The notes: a model not told the origin generated them from the sequence alone. Shown: positions 11,495-22,924, numbered from the stretch's first letter. The stretch is DNA of 64,000 bases from Siphonodentalium dalli (GCA_032622095.1 CP136067.1:133801990-133865989), one strand, 5' to 3'. Translations and numbers: made by a program.

Positions 11495-14400
11495 TCTGCT
11501 TCGAACATTATCCTTTACATAATATTCGTGAATTTATTGGGAATTGTAGCCATTGCAGCTTTGTGTCCGGCGTTGTGAGAAAGGGAAGTTTATCCAGTTT
11601 ACACCAATTAATTATTTTGTCGGGAAATAACACTTGCCATTTTCTGTGTGCTACAGTAGAAGTTGGAATGTCGATTAAAATTTTATAAAAGTCTTGTCCT
11701 CCTCGACAGTTTTTAAGCAATTTAATGAAATTATTTGGTAAAAGGGGGGTGACTATTCGAGTTATAGGCTGTTCAAATTTTTTTGCAAATAATTTTATTT
11801 GGTGTTGGATGTTATTAAGAGTGATGAAGTTTGTGTGTATGTTATAGACCCTTAGTAAATCGTCTCGTGTAAGAAAACAATCATTATTGTCCAGCATATC
11901 GTTTAAAAAGATAACCCCCTTTTCTCGCCAGGAGGTGAAATTTATTACTTTTCCGTACTGCTTTATATTTGGGTTATTCCATAACGTACATGCTGATATT
12001 TGGAGATTGTTTCTATCTTTCTCTAGAAATTTTGTAAATGCCATCAGGACATCATGCCAAAAAAGATTGGTTAATTTCTTTGCCTGTTTTTCTATGTAAG
12101 GATAGTCATAAGTAAGGAACATAGGGTCATCAAATAAAGGTATATCTATTAATGGAGTCCACTTGGCACTTGTTGTCACGAGGCGCCTAACCCAAGTTAT
12201 TTTCATGGACATCATAAATTGGTTTACATCAACCATTTTTAATCCGCCATTCTTATAATCCTGACATATAACTCTGCGTATGACTCTATCACGCTTCGAA
12301 TTCGAAAGAAAATTAAAGAGCGTTGTGTCAAGATTTTTCATAAAAACATTACCGGGATTTGGGAAAGCTACAAAAAGGTGTGTTAATTTTGGGAGTATTA
12401 GTGATTTTATCACAGTTATTCGACCAATGGGTGTAAGTAACCGGTGTTTCCATATTTCTATCAAACGTTTGACTTCAGCAAGTTTTCTATCATAATTTAT
12501 ATTCATTTTCTCAAGGTTGGTATCAAAGTGTATTCCAAGGAGATTGAAAGTACTATCAAATTTTAGTCCAAGGTCTGGGCACATAATATCTGTACGTTCC
12601 GTGTGAGATCCAATCCACGACGCCTGACACTTGCTGGGGTTAATGTTTAGACCTGAATAATCTGCAAATAAGTTTAAAACAGTATATACTTCCCTAAGAC
12701 TTTCTTCGCTACCGTCTAAGAAAAGCGTCGTGTCATTTGCATACTGTGTAATTTTGTATTCTAAATTGCCGAGGTTGATACCTTTAATGCGGTCATTAGA
12801 TTTTATCATAATGGCTAAGATTTCCGCGCATATCATAAAAATATACGGCGAGACTGGGTCACCCTGTCGACAGCCACGATGTAGTTTGAAACTCTGAGAT
12901 ATATGTCCATTTATTAAAATAGATGAGTTGATATTTGTAAAAAAATATAGAAATCCACTTTTTCATGTCTTCGCCAAAATTAAAAAGGTTAAAGCATTTA
13001 TGTATAAATTTCCATGATACTGAATCAAAGGCCTGTTCAAAGTCTAGGAGGAGCAGTAGCCCAGGTTTAGCAGCCAATTTTGTCTTGTGAATAAGATCAT
13101 AGGTAAGTCTAGTATTGTCTTCAATGTAGCGATCTTTTAATAATCCCATTTGGTCCTCTCTTATTATATCTGGTAAGACACGTTTTAATCTTTCAGCTAT
13201 ACACGAAGAAGCTAATTGTAAGATATATTCAAGAGTGAAATTGGTCGCCAGTTTTTCAGATGATGTCTTTCTTTGTCTTTTTTGGGAATCAGAGTAATAA
13301 GTCCTTGTTTCTGTGTGATTTAAAGTTCCCCTTTATCAAAAGCTTCATTGAGTGATTCGCATAAAATTTGGCCTAAGTCAATCCAGAAAAATTTCCAAAA
13401 CTCATATGGGTATCCATCTAGTCCGCTGCATTTATCATTTTGTGATCGTTTCAATGCACGCGTCAGTTCAGTTAGAGTTATTGGCCCTTCTATAATGTTA
13501 GCAGTGTCGTGTGACAATACTGTATGGTCTTTTTCAAGAATAGCTTGAATATCAGATTTGTTTGTATTTTTTAATGCATATAAATTTTCGTAAAAACTTC
13601 TAGCTTCGTGTATTATGTCTGATTTATTGTCAATATTTTTCCCGGTGGAGTCGGTGATGTTGCATAGAGTTTTCGATATAGAATTGCGTTTTTCAAGATT
13701 GAGGAAATATTTTGTTGGTTTTTCACCTTGTTCAATCCATTTGGCTCTTGATCTTACCATTGCCCCCTGGTGTCTTCTTTTCTTATTTCGTAAAGGTCAG
13801 TGTCAATCTTTTGTAGTTTATCCAGTAATTCGTCTTTATTTACTGAATCTGAGTCATTGTTATCTATTTCAATTTCGAGCAATATTTTAGATCTATTCCG
13901 TTCATTTTCTTTCGTCTTTCGTTCTTTCTTTCGTTTCGACGCAAAATGTATGGTCTCGCCTCTAATATCGAGCAAAAGAGTATCTAAAAATAAACGTTTA
14001 CTTGTTTTACATGTAACTTGCGGTTTATTCGACTTATCGGCATATATTTTATATCCGTATCTTGATTTATTATTCTCTATTGTAGATTTTATACCGCATA
14101 TTTTTCATCACGGAGTAAGTAGGTGTTAAATTTCCAAAAGCCACGACCTCTATCAATTGTACTTAGTTTAAGCGTAAGAGATATTATGGAATGATCTGAG
14201 CGATATCCAGGTAATATGTCGGTTCCTTCTCCAACTAAACTGAGTATATCCTCAGATATCATAAAGTAATCTAATCTAGCCATTTTTATGGGCGACTTTT
14301 TTCGCCATGTATATCGTTGATTCTCCTTATTATTGATCCTCCAAGCGTCTACCAAATCCAGCCTGTCGACAAGGTCACCCACTGCCACTTTAGCTTGTGG

Positions 14401-14507
14401 ATTGTTGGTGTGTTTATAATTATAAGTGTCCATCGACTGGTCCTGAACCATATTCCAATCGCCACATATTATTATTTGGGTGTTACCGACATTAATAAGC
14501 TTATGTT

Positions 14508-15013
14508 TTAAAGGTACGGTTGGCCTTGGCGGTGGGTATCCTGTAAAAATATTTCCACCCGTCAAAAACCTCCACAAACAGAAAGTACATCAAAATGTAG
14601 ACAGACTTTGTCCGTATACAAATAAGAAATATCGCATAAACAGTATGTTATTGTCATTTGTTTGACCATTGTTATGTAAATAAAAGCATAAAAAGTTACT
14701 TTTCTGGTGTTTGTTTATATTATGATGGTAAACATAAAGAGCGTTCTTTGTTGGTCAATTCCTGATATGGAACAAATAAAGAGCGTTTGTGCCATTTTTG
14801 TGTGATTAGCCAGTAGCATTGTGCTGTCTTCTGTAACACAATCAGGCTCTTGCTTATGTAAAATATAGTAGGTCTTTTTTTATGATAACATGCTGTTTAC
14901 GCGATAGTCATGGCATATATGAACGAAACTGTATGCATTTTAATGTTTTTCTGTTTACGGTGATTGGAACAAATATGAATATTTTCGACAACTAAGGCCT
15001 CACGTGCCTTTAA
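14508..15013 (-). mobile_element. TTAA MITE family A, copy 1, inside LINE 2 endonuclease
   Basis: The element body is 14512-15009 (498 bp), AGGTACGG... to ...CGTGCCT, flanked by TTAA at 14508-14511 and 15010-15013. It interrupts the endonuclease between a residue run ending FLKQL and one starting KHKLINVG. Taking out one TTAA plus the element makes the reading continuous. Orientation is opposite to copy 2. No coding content of its own. Confidence 0.93.
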
Positions 15014-15981
15014 TTGTTTGAGGAACTCAGGGTTATCTTCGTTTAGGCCGTATATACTAGCTATAGTCATTCTAAGTTTCTCAACGGTTACGTCAATTAT
15101 TATGAAATTTCCAGAGTCATCTTTGATAGAACGGTGTATTTCGAAGTCAAGATTTTGACTGAATAAAATGGCCACACCGCGTGATTGAGATGAAGAAGAA
15201 GCCAATTCTGTTTTAAACCCTCATTCAGATGCTATGCATCTGTCCATTTCCTTTGTAAAGTGTGTGTCTTGTAAACAATAAATTGAGGCATTTTGCGTTC
15301 GGAGATATCGGAATACGTCGCGGCGTTTTTCTGCACGATTCAAACCTCGGCAATTTGAAGACAGTATTTTTATAGACATAATAACTTATTAGTATGCAGA
15401 CATCCGAAACGTCAACACAGAAACAAGACAATGAGATTAATTAATTCAATCAATGAAGAACAATAATACATTGGGTCACTGGAATAAAGATCTATCATAC
15501 AAATCATGCACACTGATACACACACATACTGTATATATAACATAAACAAAATAAGTTTAATTATTTTCCGATGCGAAGATACTATTTACTGGTCTATGTG
15601 CGACCGCCCTGGTTTCGGTTCACCATTATATAAAACGTTGAAATACCCTGTCCCTAAAACCCGTTTTTGAAACCCACATAAAAAAAAACAAGTGTCGTTT
15701 TCTATTAGGACATAATTCCAGAAGGAAACCCAAATAAACATCATTATAATTGACCCAAGTTCAATAGTTACCATTATTCTACTATCAGGGTATAATTTCA
15801 GCCAAGAGATGAATTAAGTGAAAAATTGTATATTTTCATATTACTATATCTGTAGAAAAAACAACTGATATAAAATTGAATCTGACAAACGTCTTCTTAT
15901 ATATTAACGCATATCAGCTGTGATTATGTCGAATATATTTCTGAGTTTAGTATGGACATTATATAAAACTGGATACTTTAA

Positions 15982-16479
15982 AGGCACGTGAGGCCTTAGT
16001 TGTCGAAAATATTCATATTTGTTCCAATCACCGTAAACAGAAAAACATTAAAATGCATACAGTTTCGTTCATATATGCCATGACTATCGCGTAAACAGCA
16101 TGTTATCATAAAAAAAGAACTACTATATTTTACATAAGCAAGAGCCTGATTGTGTTACAGAAGACAGCACAATGCTACTGGCTAATCACACAAAAATGGC
16201 ACAAACGCTCTTTATTTGTTCCATATCAGGAATTGACCAACAAAGAACGCTCTTTATGTTTACCATCATAATATAAACAAACACCAGAAAAGTAACTTTT
16301 TATGCTTTTATTTACATAACAATTGTCAAACAAATGACAATAACATACTGTTTATGCGATATTTCTTATTTGTATACGGACAAAGTCTGTCTACATTTTG
16401 ATGTACTTTCTGTTTGTGGAGGTTTTTGACGGGTGGAAATATTTTTACAGGATACCCACCGCCAAGGCCAACCGTACCT
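15982..16479 (+). mobile_element. TTAA MITE family A, copy 2
   Basis: Reverse-complement twin of copy 1: also 498 bp, with only two mismatches seen by eye, flanked by TTAA at 15978-15981 and 16480-16483. It lies in the spacer between ORF1 and ORF2 of LINE 2. The very high identity points to recent mobility or to sequence exchange between the two copies. Confidence 0.93.
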
Positions 16480-16483
16480 TTAA

Positions 16484-17341
16484 GGGAGATTTTAAAGTCT
16501 ATTCATATAATATATAGGTACACGTTACAAGTCGATTATGCCTCACTCTCTCCATTATAAAATATATTTAGAATAATCTGTGTGGGGCAGGGGGCGTTGG
16601 TATAAAAATAGAAAATCGATACTACCACATTCCTTATTCGACCACGTGATCAGGATTTGTTGCGTCCTGGTTGGCTTTCTGAACAAGAACACGAATTCAC
16701 CTGTTGTTATCGTAATTGGTAAGGACAGCAATGAGTGCATTTAGAGTGAAATTGAGGTCGATCTTCAAATTGACCCATATAATCGAGAGGCATATTTTGA
16801 AAGACAGTAATGTTTAACCTGTGTGTGGACATGGTCTCATTCGCTATCTATGTGTTGGGTAAAACATCGTAATATATTGAAAATTGTGACTGTAATCTTT
16901 CGATTATAACGTTATTTTGGATCAGGATTATAATGGACAGATGGAGTCGGGTATGTGTGAGTAAAAGATATATGTGGATAAACACTGTACTGCTTATTAT
17001 GATAATGGGGAAAGAATTGTGACCATATTAAATGTATATAGAGATGAGATCAGGTAACCAAGTCCGTCCAAGTACCTTCGTACTGAGAAGTGTACAAAAT
17101 CCCATACCCGGAGTCGGTCTCCTGTCCTCGTGGTTCAGATGTATATTTACATTATGTTGGGGGGGGGGGGGTATGTCGACAATCAATTTATAACTTCATG
17201 GGTGAGTGGTTTGGCATAGGCCTAATCAGGTTAAAGTTTACAAAAATGACATGCAAAAAGAGGGTATAATATACATGATAATCAGAAAATCAAAAATTCC
17301 AACAGGTGTTTATTGGCTCTTTCTCTTGTGGCCTGTCAAAA
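16484..17341. other. LINE 2 inter-ORF spacer, no gene
   Basis: Together with 15380-15977 it forms an ORF1-ORF2 spacer of about 1.46 kb without the MITE, longer than expected, so another old insertion may be hidden here. A run of 13 G lies at 17159-17171. No domain-bearing frame is seen. Confidence 0.5.
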
Positions 17342-18251
17342 CTAACCATTAATACTAATATCTAGATCCGCCTCTGTCTTGAAATTCACAATTGTACCGT
17401 TAACTTTCTTTACATACAGCTTTCCATTTGTCAACCAATAATTTGATATTGAGTCTGCTTTGTAGGCTTTTCGAAGTAGTTCATAATTTATTTGAGTTGC
17501 ATCTTCAACAATAGTAACTCCAGATCCTTTAAGCTGTTTCCTACTATCAATAACATCTAACTTTGGAGCTCTGGATGAAAATTTAACTAGCATTGGACGT
17601 GTGCGTGGCTTTTGTCCACCCTGTTTATAATCTGGATCCATTTTATTTCCGGTCCGATGCGCAATTGAAATTACAGCTGGATGGAAATTTAGATTTAATT
17701 TGTCATTAAATATAGTCATGGCCTTTGTGGCACAGTCGTGGCGCGATTATTTTCCTGCAGATTCTTCAATGCCGAATATTCTTACCGAATCCTTTCTCCC
17801 CTGCTGCTCAAGATCATTTAGTTTGTATTTGAATGAATCACGCTCCTCGTTCCATTGTTTTTGTTTCGTTTCAACTGTTTTCGACATTTCAACTTTCTCC
17901 AGCTCCAGTTCACCAATTCGTTTCTCCATTTTCAAAATTTTCTCGTTGAAGCCGTTAATAATCTCAGTTTTGAAGCTACTGACTAATTTCCCAAACTCTG
18001 TCAGTTGTGATTTTTGCTCTTTGGAGTAGTGATCACGGCTTTCTTTTGAACTGTCAGATAACAGATTGACTCTTTGAATGAGTTCTGATAACTGGTTAGG
18101 AATATTTCCTAAGATGGGTGATGGGGGTTCATTTCCCGGCTTCCATTGTCAGTTGTTTTTTTGGAGAAGGATTTACACTATCGTTGCTCCCTAGTGTTGA
18201 ATTCTTTGAATCATTATTACTCTGTTTCTTTCGTTTTTTGGATTTCGTCAT
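17342..18251 (-). pseudogene. Broken ORF1 of LINE 2 (coiled-coil RNA-binding-type protein)
   Basis: ATG at 18251-18249 opens a basic, polar N-terminus (MTKSKKRKKQ). A frameshift near 18130 leads into a coiled coil (KMEKRIGELELEKVEM) and the typical LEQQGRKDSVRIFGIEE segment. A TAA at 17747-17749 interrupts the frame, which then continues with HRTG, RPMLVKFSSRA and LYVKKVNG. This order (coiled coil, then RRM-like/C-terminal region) matches ORF1 proteins of L1/Tx1-like elements, which bind their own RNA. One frameshift and one stop make it non-functional. Confidence 0.85.
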
Positions 18252-18524
18252 TTGAATTTTTCACAAATCGATTGTTTACAAAATTTCAAAATGGCGTCCC
18301 GAGGGCGGTCTGATTGGCTTGTAGTTGCTTCACAAAAACATTACCTTAATGTCTCAAATACTATAACATAACTCCAGAATTTTATCTGCATCAAATGCTG
18401 CTATCTGTATCTATGCAATGACCACAGTGTGTCCACCGATCTTCATTGTGTTATTTGAAAAAACTTTGATTTTATCGGAGCTAATTTTTAAACGTTTCTC
18501 CGTTGTTACTGCGCACCGGAAGTC
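18252..18524 (-). promoter_or_regulatory. LINE 2 5' untranslated region with possible internal promoter
   Basis: 273 bp between the target duplication and the ORF1 start. In LINE orientation it holds GCCAATCAGACCGCCC (CCAAT box next to a GC box) and CGCCATTTTG, which fits a YY1 site. Full-length LINEs carry internal promoters here; assigning these motifs is inference. Confidence 0.45.
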
Positions 18525-18539
18525 CGCTGTAAACACATT
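18525..18539. repeat. Target-site duplication of LINE 2, right copy
   Basis: CGCTGTAAACACATT, an exact copy of 8750-8764, marking the 5' end of LINE 2 on the minus strand. Confidence 0.9.
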
Positions 18540-18600
18540 GATATGGGTTCGTGGCGCGCCGCTGGTCATCGAGTCTCCACATTGGGACAATCCCAAGTCG
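18540..18600 (+). repeat. tRNA-like SINE, right part
   Basis: 'gggttcgtggcgcg' and 'ccgctggtcatcgagtctcc' continue the SINE-like head of 8695-8764 beyond the LINE 2 insertion. The box B-like segment is degenerate. Downstream of about 18600 the 3' end of the SINE is not defined. Confidence 0.45.
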
Positions 18601-18900
18601 TTTTGGAATTATACAACTCTGGACGAAATCCAATCACGTGCTTCTTTAAAAAGGAACAAAGTCTGAACCTGGAAACTAGCGCCAATTCAGTCTGGCGTGT
18701 GTTCTGTGTAGAGTATTGGAATAATTCGTAAATGAGGCAGTTAAAGCCCATATGGGACATCATAATCTCAGACTTTATTGAGGAGGCCCAATCGCGGAAA
18801 GACTTTAAAACAATGACTGACTCATATTTTTATAATATGAAATATCAGTATGATGACAGGTGATTCGCATTTATTTATGCACACATTTTCAAATACTTAC

Positions 18901-19175
18901 ATTTGTAAACTATGTGTGTCGGAATCAAAAGTCGGATTGCTTGTTTTGAATAAATGACGATACTGATGATATATATATCGAATATCGGAAACTCGCAAAT
19001 CCAATAATAGCGGTCCAGTGTCTACAACATATCCGATGCTGTACAAAGGACGAGGAATAGCATACAAACAAACATACTCTTCATTCATGCATGGTGTGGA
19101 TGCGACAGAACATCCACTACTTATGACCATGACTGTTGTTAAGAAGAAAATCGCAAATCCTGATATAAAACACAT
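18901..19175 (-). CDS. Possible first exon of a secreted protein (unknown)
   Basis: ATG at 19175 opens MCFISGFAIFFLTTVMVISS, which has the hydrophobic profile of a signal peptide, followed by CSVASTPCMNEEYVCLYAIP with several cysteines. On the minus strand the sequence reads CAAAT then GTAAGTATTT, a consensus splice donor (18895-18900), only a few bases before an in-frame stop. So 275 coding bases could splice onwards to lower coordinates. No downstream exon is recognised before the LINE 2/SINE block, and no family is recognised. It may be chance: the evidence is one open frame, a signal-like start and a donor. Confidence 0.3.
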
Positions 19176-21165
19176 ATAATGTACAATGATTAATACCGAT
19201 GTTAATCGGTGACGCTGGTATTCGTATGTGTAAAGATATGTACAATGTCATGAAATATAGTTTGAACGGGTTGAGGTATGCCAAATTAATGGAGATGATA
19301 TCGTCTAACAGACCACGCTAGATCCACAAAAACTCCCACCAACTGAACGATCCGCACATATCCACAGTTTTAGAGTACATCTGCAGGTTATGCTCTATAA
19401 AACAATTATCAACTCAACATTGGACCGAGGACATTGTGGGTTGAAAATCCAGGGTAAACAATTAGTCCCGGTGATGACAGAACTCGAACCGGCTCCTAAA
19501 AACGCTGCCACACGTTGTGGCCTGGGAATACAAACTCACATGCAAGAATCCGAACTCATGTGCTTGTAGATAGAATGGACTCAGGTACTTGGTTTCGTAT
19601 GGGGACTGTCAAGATAAAGTGTCTACACACGCTGATCAAATCGTCCTTGGTCATGACGAGGACGAACATATTATATACCCACAAAAGCAAGAAAGATTTT
19701 AGGGAAATTGTCTCCCAATTTAGGTCATTTTGGCAGCCATTTTGAACTTGTAACATGATCTTATAATGAATGCATCTTTCTTCATGATATCATGGGCATG
19801 GTTGATGTTTTGTCGCATATGTGATGTTTATTGCGGCGACATCTTAATTTTAATATTTCAAACTGCGCGCGACCATCATGGACGCCATCTTGAATAAAAC
19901 AATTTTCCCGAAGCGGATTTTAGCGCATTTTGGACATGTTATGCAGGACATAGTACTGCTTTGAGTGCTATAGCAAAAGCTACCATTTTCGTTCCCACCG
20001 AACTATCTAAAGACCATACTGCTATGAGTTATAACACAGTGAACTTCACTGAGACTCTTTTGGCATTCAATTGTCCGCTAAATAAAATAGTGTTCGTGCC
20101 TATCCAGGCTCACGTAGCTGCTAGCAGTCTATACTAGCCTTCTTCCATCCCATTTATACACCTCTGATAACCATCATGCCATTACTGTAGTAGCAGCAAC
20201 GCCAAGTAGTTACGTGACTCTAACCACTGTATGATATATACACAGTTTTAATCCTTTATAATCAGTGCTTCTTCAGTAAAAATATTGATTTAGCTTAGTA
20301 AATACTTTTTTTTCACGGCTGATGAACAGTTGGTAACATACCAAGGGTAATACAAAATATGTACGATAATCTAAAGATGTGTGTTAAGGCAAACAAGAAA
20401 ACTAAGATGCATGCATCAGGTCAGCCATGAACTATTTAGCATAGAATAATTCAGTTCGGTTGCAGTTTCACAACGTTACAACTGACATACGATTACACAA
20501 GCCGAACCTTGAATGTGGAACTATGTAAGAGTGAATATTAATGTTCTAAATCCCATGTTTCACCTTTAGTGGTAATGGAGTCGTACTATATTAACACGCA
20601 AGTAGTGTAATTAAATACGGGTAATTAGAAGTAACAAATCGTTTAGTTTCTATCGTATCGGCTAAAATGGGTGAACAGATTGCTGGTGATGAATGTTCTC
20701 GTTAGCTGCCAATATAATGTGCATATTTGTCCCGTTACGTTTATACACTGTAGCATTGGCGGGCCAGAGTGTGTTGACATGTTAATTGTTTGGTTCATTA
20801 ATAACAGATCAGCAGGGATTTGTATTGATAACGTGTACGTGGAAATATGCTACCTAAACGGTTAAATTAACGGTTGATCTATTACACCACCGTGTATACT
20901 CGGTTTAAATAGGTATATTATATAGGGACGTGTGCTCAATTTTGGTGCGGACCGATGATAAAAAAAAAAATCAGAGGTAAATGTCAGCGGGCGGGAGGGC
21001 CATTTTTTCAATAATTTTAAAAGAAATTGAGCAGTTGCAGCAGCAGCAAATAAAAGGGTGTACACTTGGCAAATGATGAGGGGCGGCGTGACGTGTAACT
21101 AGGATTGAAATTAGATATGCAATTTGGAGATTATTGGATGAGGGATGTTATATTAATTATATTAA
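19176..21165. other. Stretch with no gene recognised
   Basis: Short open frames (19515-19756, 20671-21065) lack domains. Near 19715-19915 'ggcagccattttgaac' and 'catggacgccatcttgaat' look like pieces of a dispersed repeat. A fragment of family M occurs at about 21090-21150 ('caatttggagattattggat'). Confidence 0.4.
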
Positions 21166-21655
21166 AGGGACGAGGGGGCTTAGTTGTCGAAAATATTCAT
21201 ATTTGTTCCAAACACCGTAAACAGAAAAATATTAAAACGCATACATTTTGGTTCAAATATACGATCACTATCGCGTAAACATCATGCTTACATAAAGACC
21301 TACTAAATTTTACCTAAACAAGAGTCTGATTGTGTTATAGAAGGCAGCACAATGCTACTGGCTAATCACACACAAATGGTATAAACGCTCTTTATTATTT
21401 CCAAATAAGGAATTGAGCAACAAAGAACGCTCTTTATGTTTACCATCATAATATAAAGAAACACCAAGAAAGTAACTTTTTATGCTCTGTTTACATAACA
21501 ATCGTCAATTTTACGACAATAACATACTGTTTATGATATATTTCTCATTTGTATATTAACAAAGTATGTCTATATTTGAATATTATTTTCGTTTGTAGCG
21601 GTTTTTGACAGGTGGAAATATGTTCACAGGATACCCACCAAGGCCTTCCGTACCT
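21166..21655 (+). mobile_element. TTAA MITE family A, copy 3 (older)
   Basis: 490 bp with TTAA at 21162-21165 and 21656-21659. Same orientation as copy 2, sharing 'tagttgtcgaaaatattcat', 'gaacgctctttatgtttacc' and 'ggtttttgac', but with many substitutions and small gaps. The divergence shows the family was active over a long period. No coding frame. Confidence 0.9.
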
Positions 21656-21799
21656 TTAAGGTATACTGCAACTTTTTTTCTTTTCAATAGCAGAATACAT
21701 AATGCTATTAAGAAGTGACACAAAACACAGAACATATTTTTTTAATTATAGGTATTGAGCAGTGAGAAATATTTGAGTCGAGGAAACCAGTAACGAAAG

Positions 21800-22380
21800 G
21801 CGATATTAAAATGATTTCGGTCTTTGTAGTTTAACGACATTTTTCGGTCTTTAATAGTTTGACCCCTTCGCTGCTAAATGACGTTATGACGTCGTGTGCT
21901 GGGCTGTTGACGTTATTGGCATTTTCCAATAGGAAACTATAACGGGAATACCACAAGAACTATAAAACTGACTCGGTTGAAAGGCTATTATCGTTCACAA
22001 TCGTGGAACATCATACACTGTTAGAAACTTGGAGATACAGTTATTCCGATGCACCAATCTCTGAGTTCCAGTTATGTATAATGGCCTAATTCTAGTGTGC
22101 TGAAGTAGGTCCGTAGTACCTACGGACAATATAGCACACGGCGTGCACTTTTACGTCCGTAATAGTCACGGACGTCATAGCAGCGAAGAGGTTAATGACA
22201 TTTGTCGGTCTTTATAATATCTCAAGATATAGGGGGTATTTGGATCTCTAATTTAACGACATTTTTCGGTCTTTATAGTTTAAAGACATTCTCGGTCTTT
22301 AATATTTCAAGATATAGGGGCCCTTAGTGGGTATTTGGATCTCTAGTTTAACGACATTTTTCGGTCTTTGATAGCAAAAT
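21800..22380 (+). repeat. Short tandem array 'gacatttttcggtcttt', interrupted by a MITE
   Basis: Units such as 'tagtttaacgacatttttcg' followed by 'gtcttt' recur near 21830, 22195, 22255, 22285 and 22350. Longer flanks ('caagatatagggg', 'tatttggatctct') are also duplicated. The array is split by 21862-22192. Confidence 0.75.
21862..22192. mobile_element. MITE D inserted in the tandem array
   Basis: Left end CCCCTTCGCTGCT and right end AGCAGCGAAGAGG are inverted repeats that extend into ATGACG/CGTCAT. The flanking array units read continuously if this segment is skipped. About 330 bp, non-coding. Target duplication not resolved. Confidence 0.7.
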
Positions 22381-22439
22381 GGAAGAAGTACATCTTTGGA
22401 AAGATGTGGTGGCCCTAAAAAGGAAAGTTGTTTGGTGAT

Positions 22440-22924
22440 CTTGAAATGCAGTTTTTCTGAACAGTCTTCCTTGATTAAAGTGATGTGAAACAATCCGGCA
22501 GACACCGGGCAGAGTGATCAAATAGAAATTAAGAATAATCTTTCTCAAAGTAGTTATTTGTTACGAATATTAATCTAAATGGATGATACACAACGTCATT
22601 CTTATATATTAGTTAAATGCAATGACTCTCGATGGCGAAATCATTTTTGTTTAATTATAGCCGATAGTTGCGCCCCGAATCGAGATGTAAATATTTACAA
22701 TTTGGAGTAGTTCAGACGATGTTCTCTATGAAGTGGTGTGGTAGATTTTTTTGGAAATTTTCAGTGATGTTAGTAGAATGATAACATTCCCCAGGTTGGC
22801 AAAGTGCCTGAGCACTAACTTATCAATTTCTCGCACCCGAAAAAGTCCATAACAAGTCCATAATATGTCTTTAAGCATATATATAAATCTCCGAAAACAA
22901 AAATTCTAAAGCATTAAACGATTT
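22440..22924 (+). repeat. Repeat family E, tandem copy 1
   Basis: Nearly identical to the next 485 bp. Both start 'cttgaaatgcagtttttctg' and end near 'ctaaagcattaaacga'. Only scattered single-base differences are visible, so the tandem duplication is recent. No conserved long frame. A diverged inverted copy is at about 62310-62565. Confidence 0.92.

Larger units (their letters stand above)
9614..11507. mobile_element. Unclassified 1.9-kb insertion in LINE 2 ORF2
   Basis: Separates two parts of the LINE 2 ORF2 that are adjacent in protein terms and is flanked by near-identical 9-10 bp repeats. It contains 24-bp hairpin repeats (9672-9760), a TTAA MITE (9866-10289) and a strong palindrome near its right end (11436-11494). 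A 71-codon plus-strand frame at 11053-11268 has no recognised domain. Terminal inverted repeats are weak or absent by eye. An 8-10 bp target duplication would fit hAT-like or Mutator-like elements, but the class is not established. Confidence 0.6.
9146..15379 (-). pseudogene. Broken ORF2 (endonuclease-reverse transcriptase) of LINE 2
   Basis: Starts at ATG 15379-15377 with an endonuclease start (SSNCRGLN, then YCLQDTHFTKEM). A TGA sits where the related copy at 56409 has tryptophan. The endonuclease resumes with NTQIIICGDWN and ends with SDHSIISLTLKL near 14160. The reverse transcriptase follows in several frames: SRAKWIEQGEKPTKYFLNLE (13760), LLLLDFEQAFDSVSW as motif A (in 12859-13149), GCRQGDP as motif B near 12865, and motif C reading YAND instead of YADD. 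The C-terminal part continues to 11508, is interrupted, and resumes at about 9613 as TRRWVLTTNKFLK with a C-x8-H-x4-C-like cluster in 9146-9565. Frameshifts near 13755, 13220 and 12850, plus three insertions, make it non-functional. Confidence 0.9.
8765..18524 (-). mobile_element. LINE 2, nearly full-length two-ORF L1/Tx1-like retrotransposon
   Basis: Bounded by an exact 15-bp target-site duplication, with an A-rich tail at its 3' end (8765-8795, T-rich on plus). On the minus strand the order is: 5' untranslated region (18524-18252), ORF1 with a coiled coil (18251-17342), a spacer, and ORF2 with endonuclease, reverse transcriptase and a C-terminal zinc-knuckle-like region (15379-9146). Removing two TTAA MITEs (502 bp each) and a 1.9-kb insertion leaves about 6.85 kb, a usual length for such elements. 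Many stops and frameshifts make it inactive. A second family member lies at 56376-58620 (+). Confidence 0.92.

Noticed and set aside
14089-14577. 162-residue frame starting MWRFLTGG taken as one protein
   Set aside because: The first roughly 24 residues come from the inserted MITE; only the remainder is LINE 2 endonuclease.
22016-22026. CACTGTTAGAA as a third terminus of the 3004-8663 element
   Set aside because: It lies inside MITE D without a partner end or similar flanks, so the 11-bp match is probably chance or a fragment.
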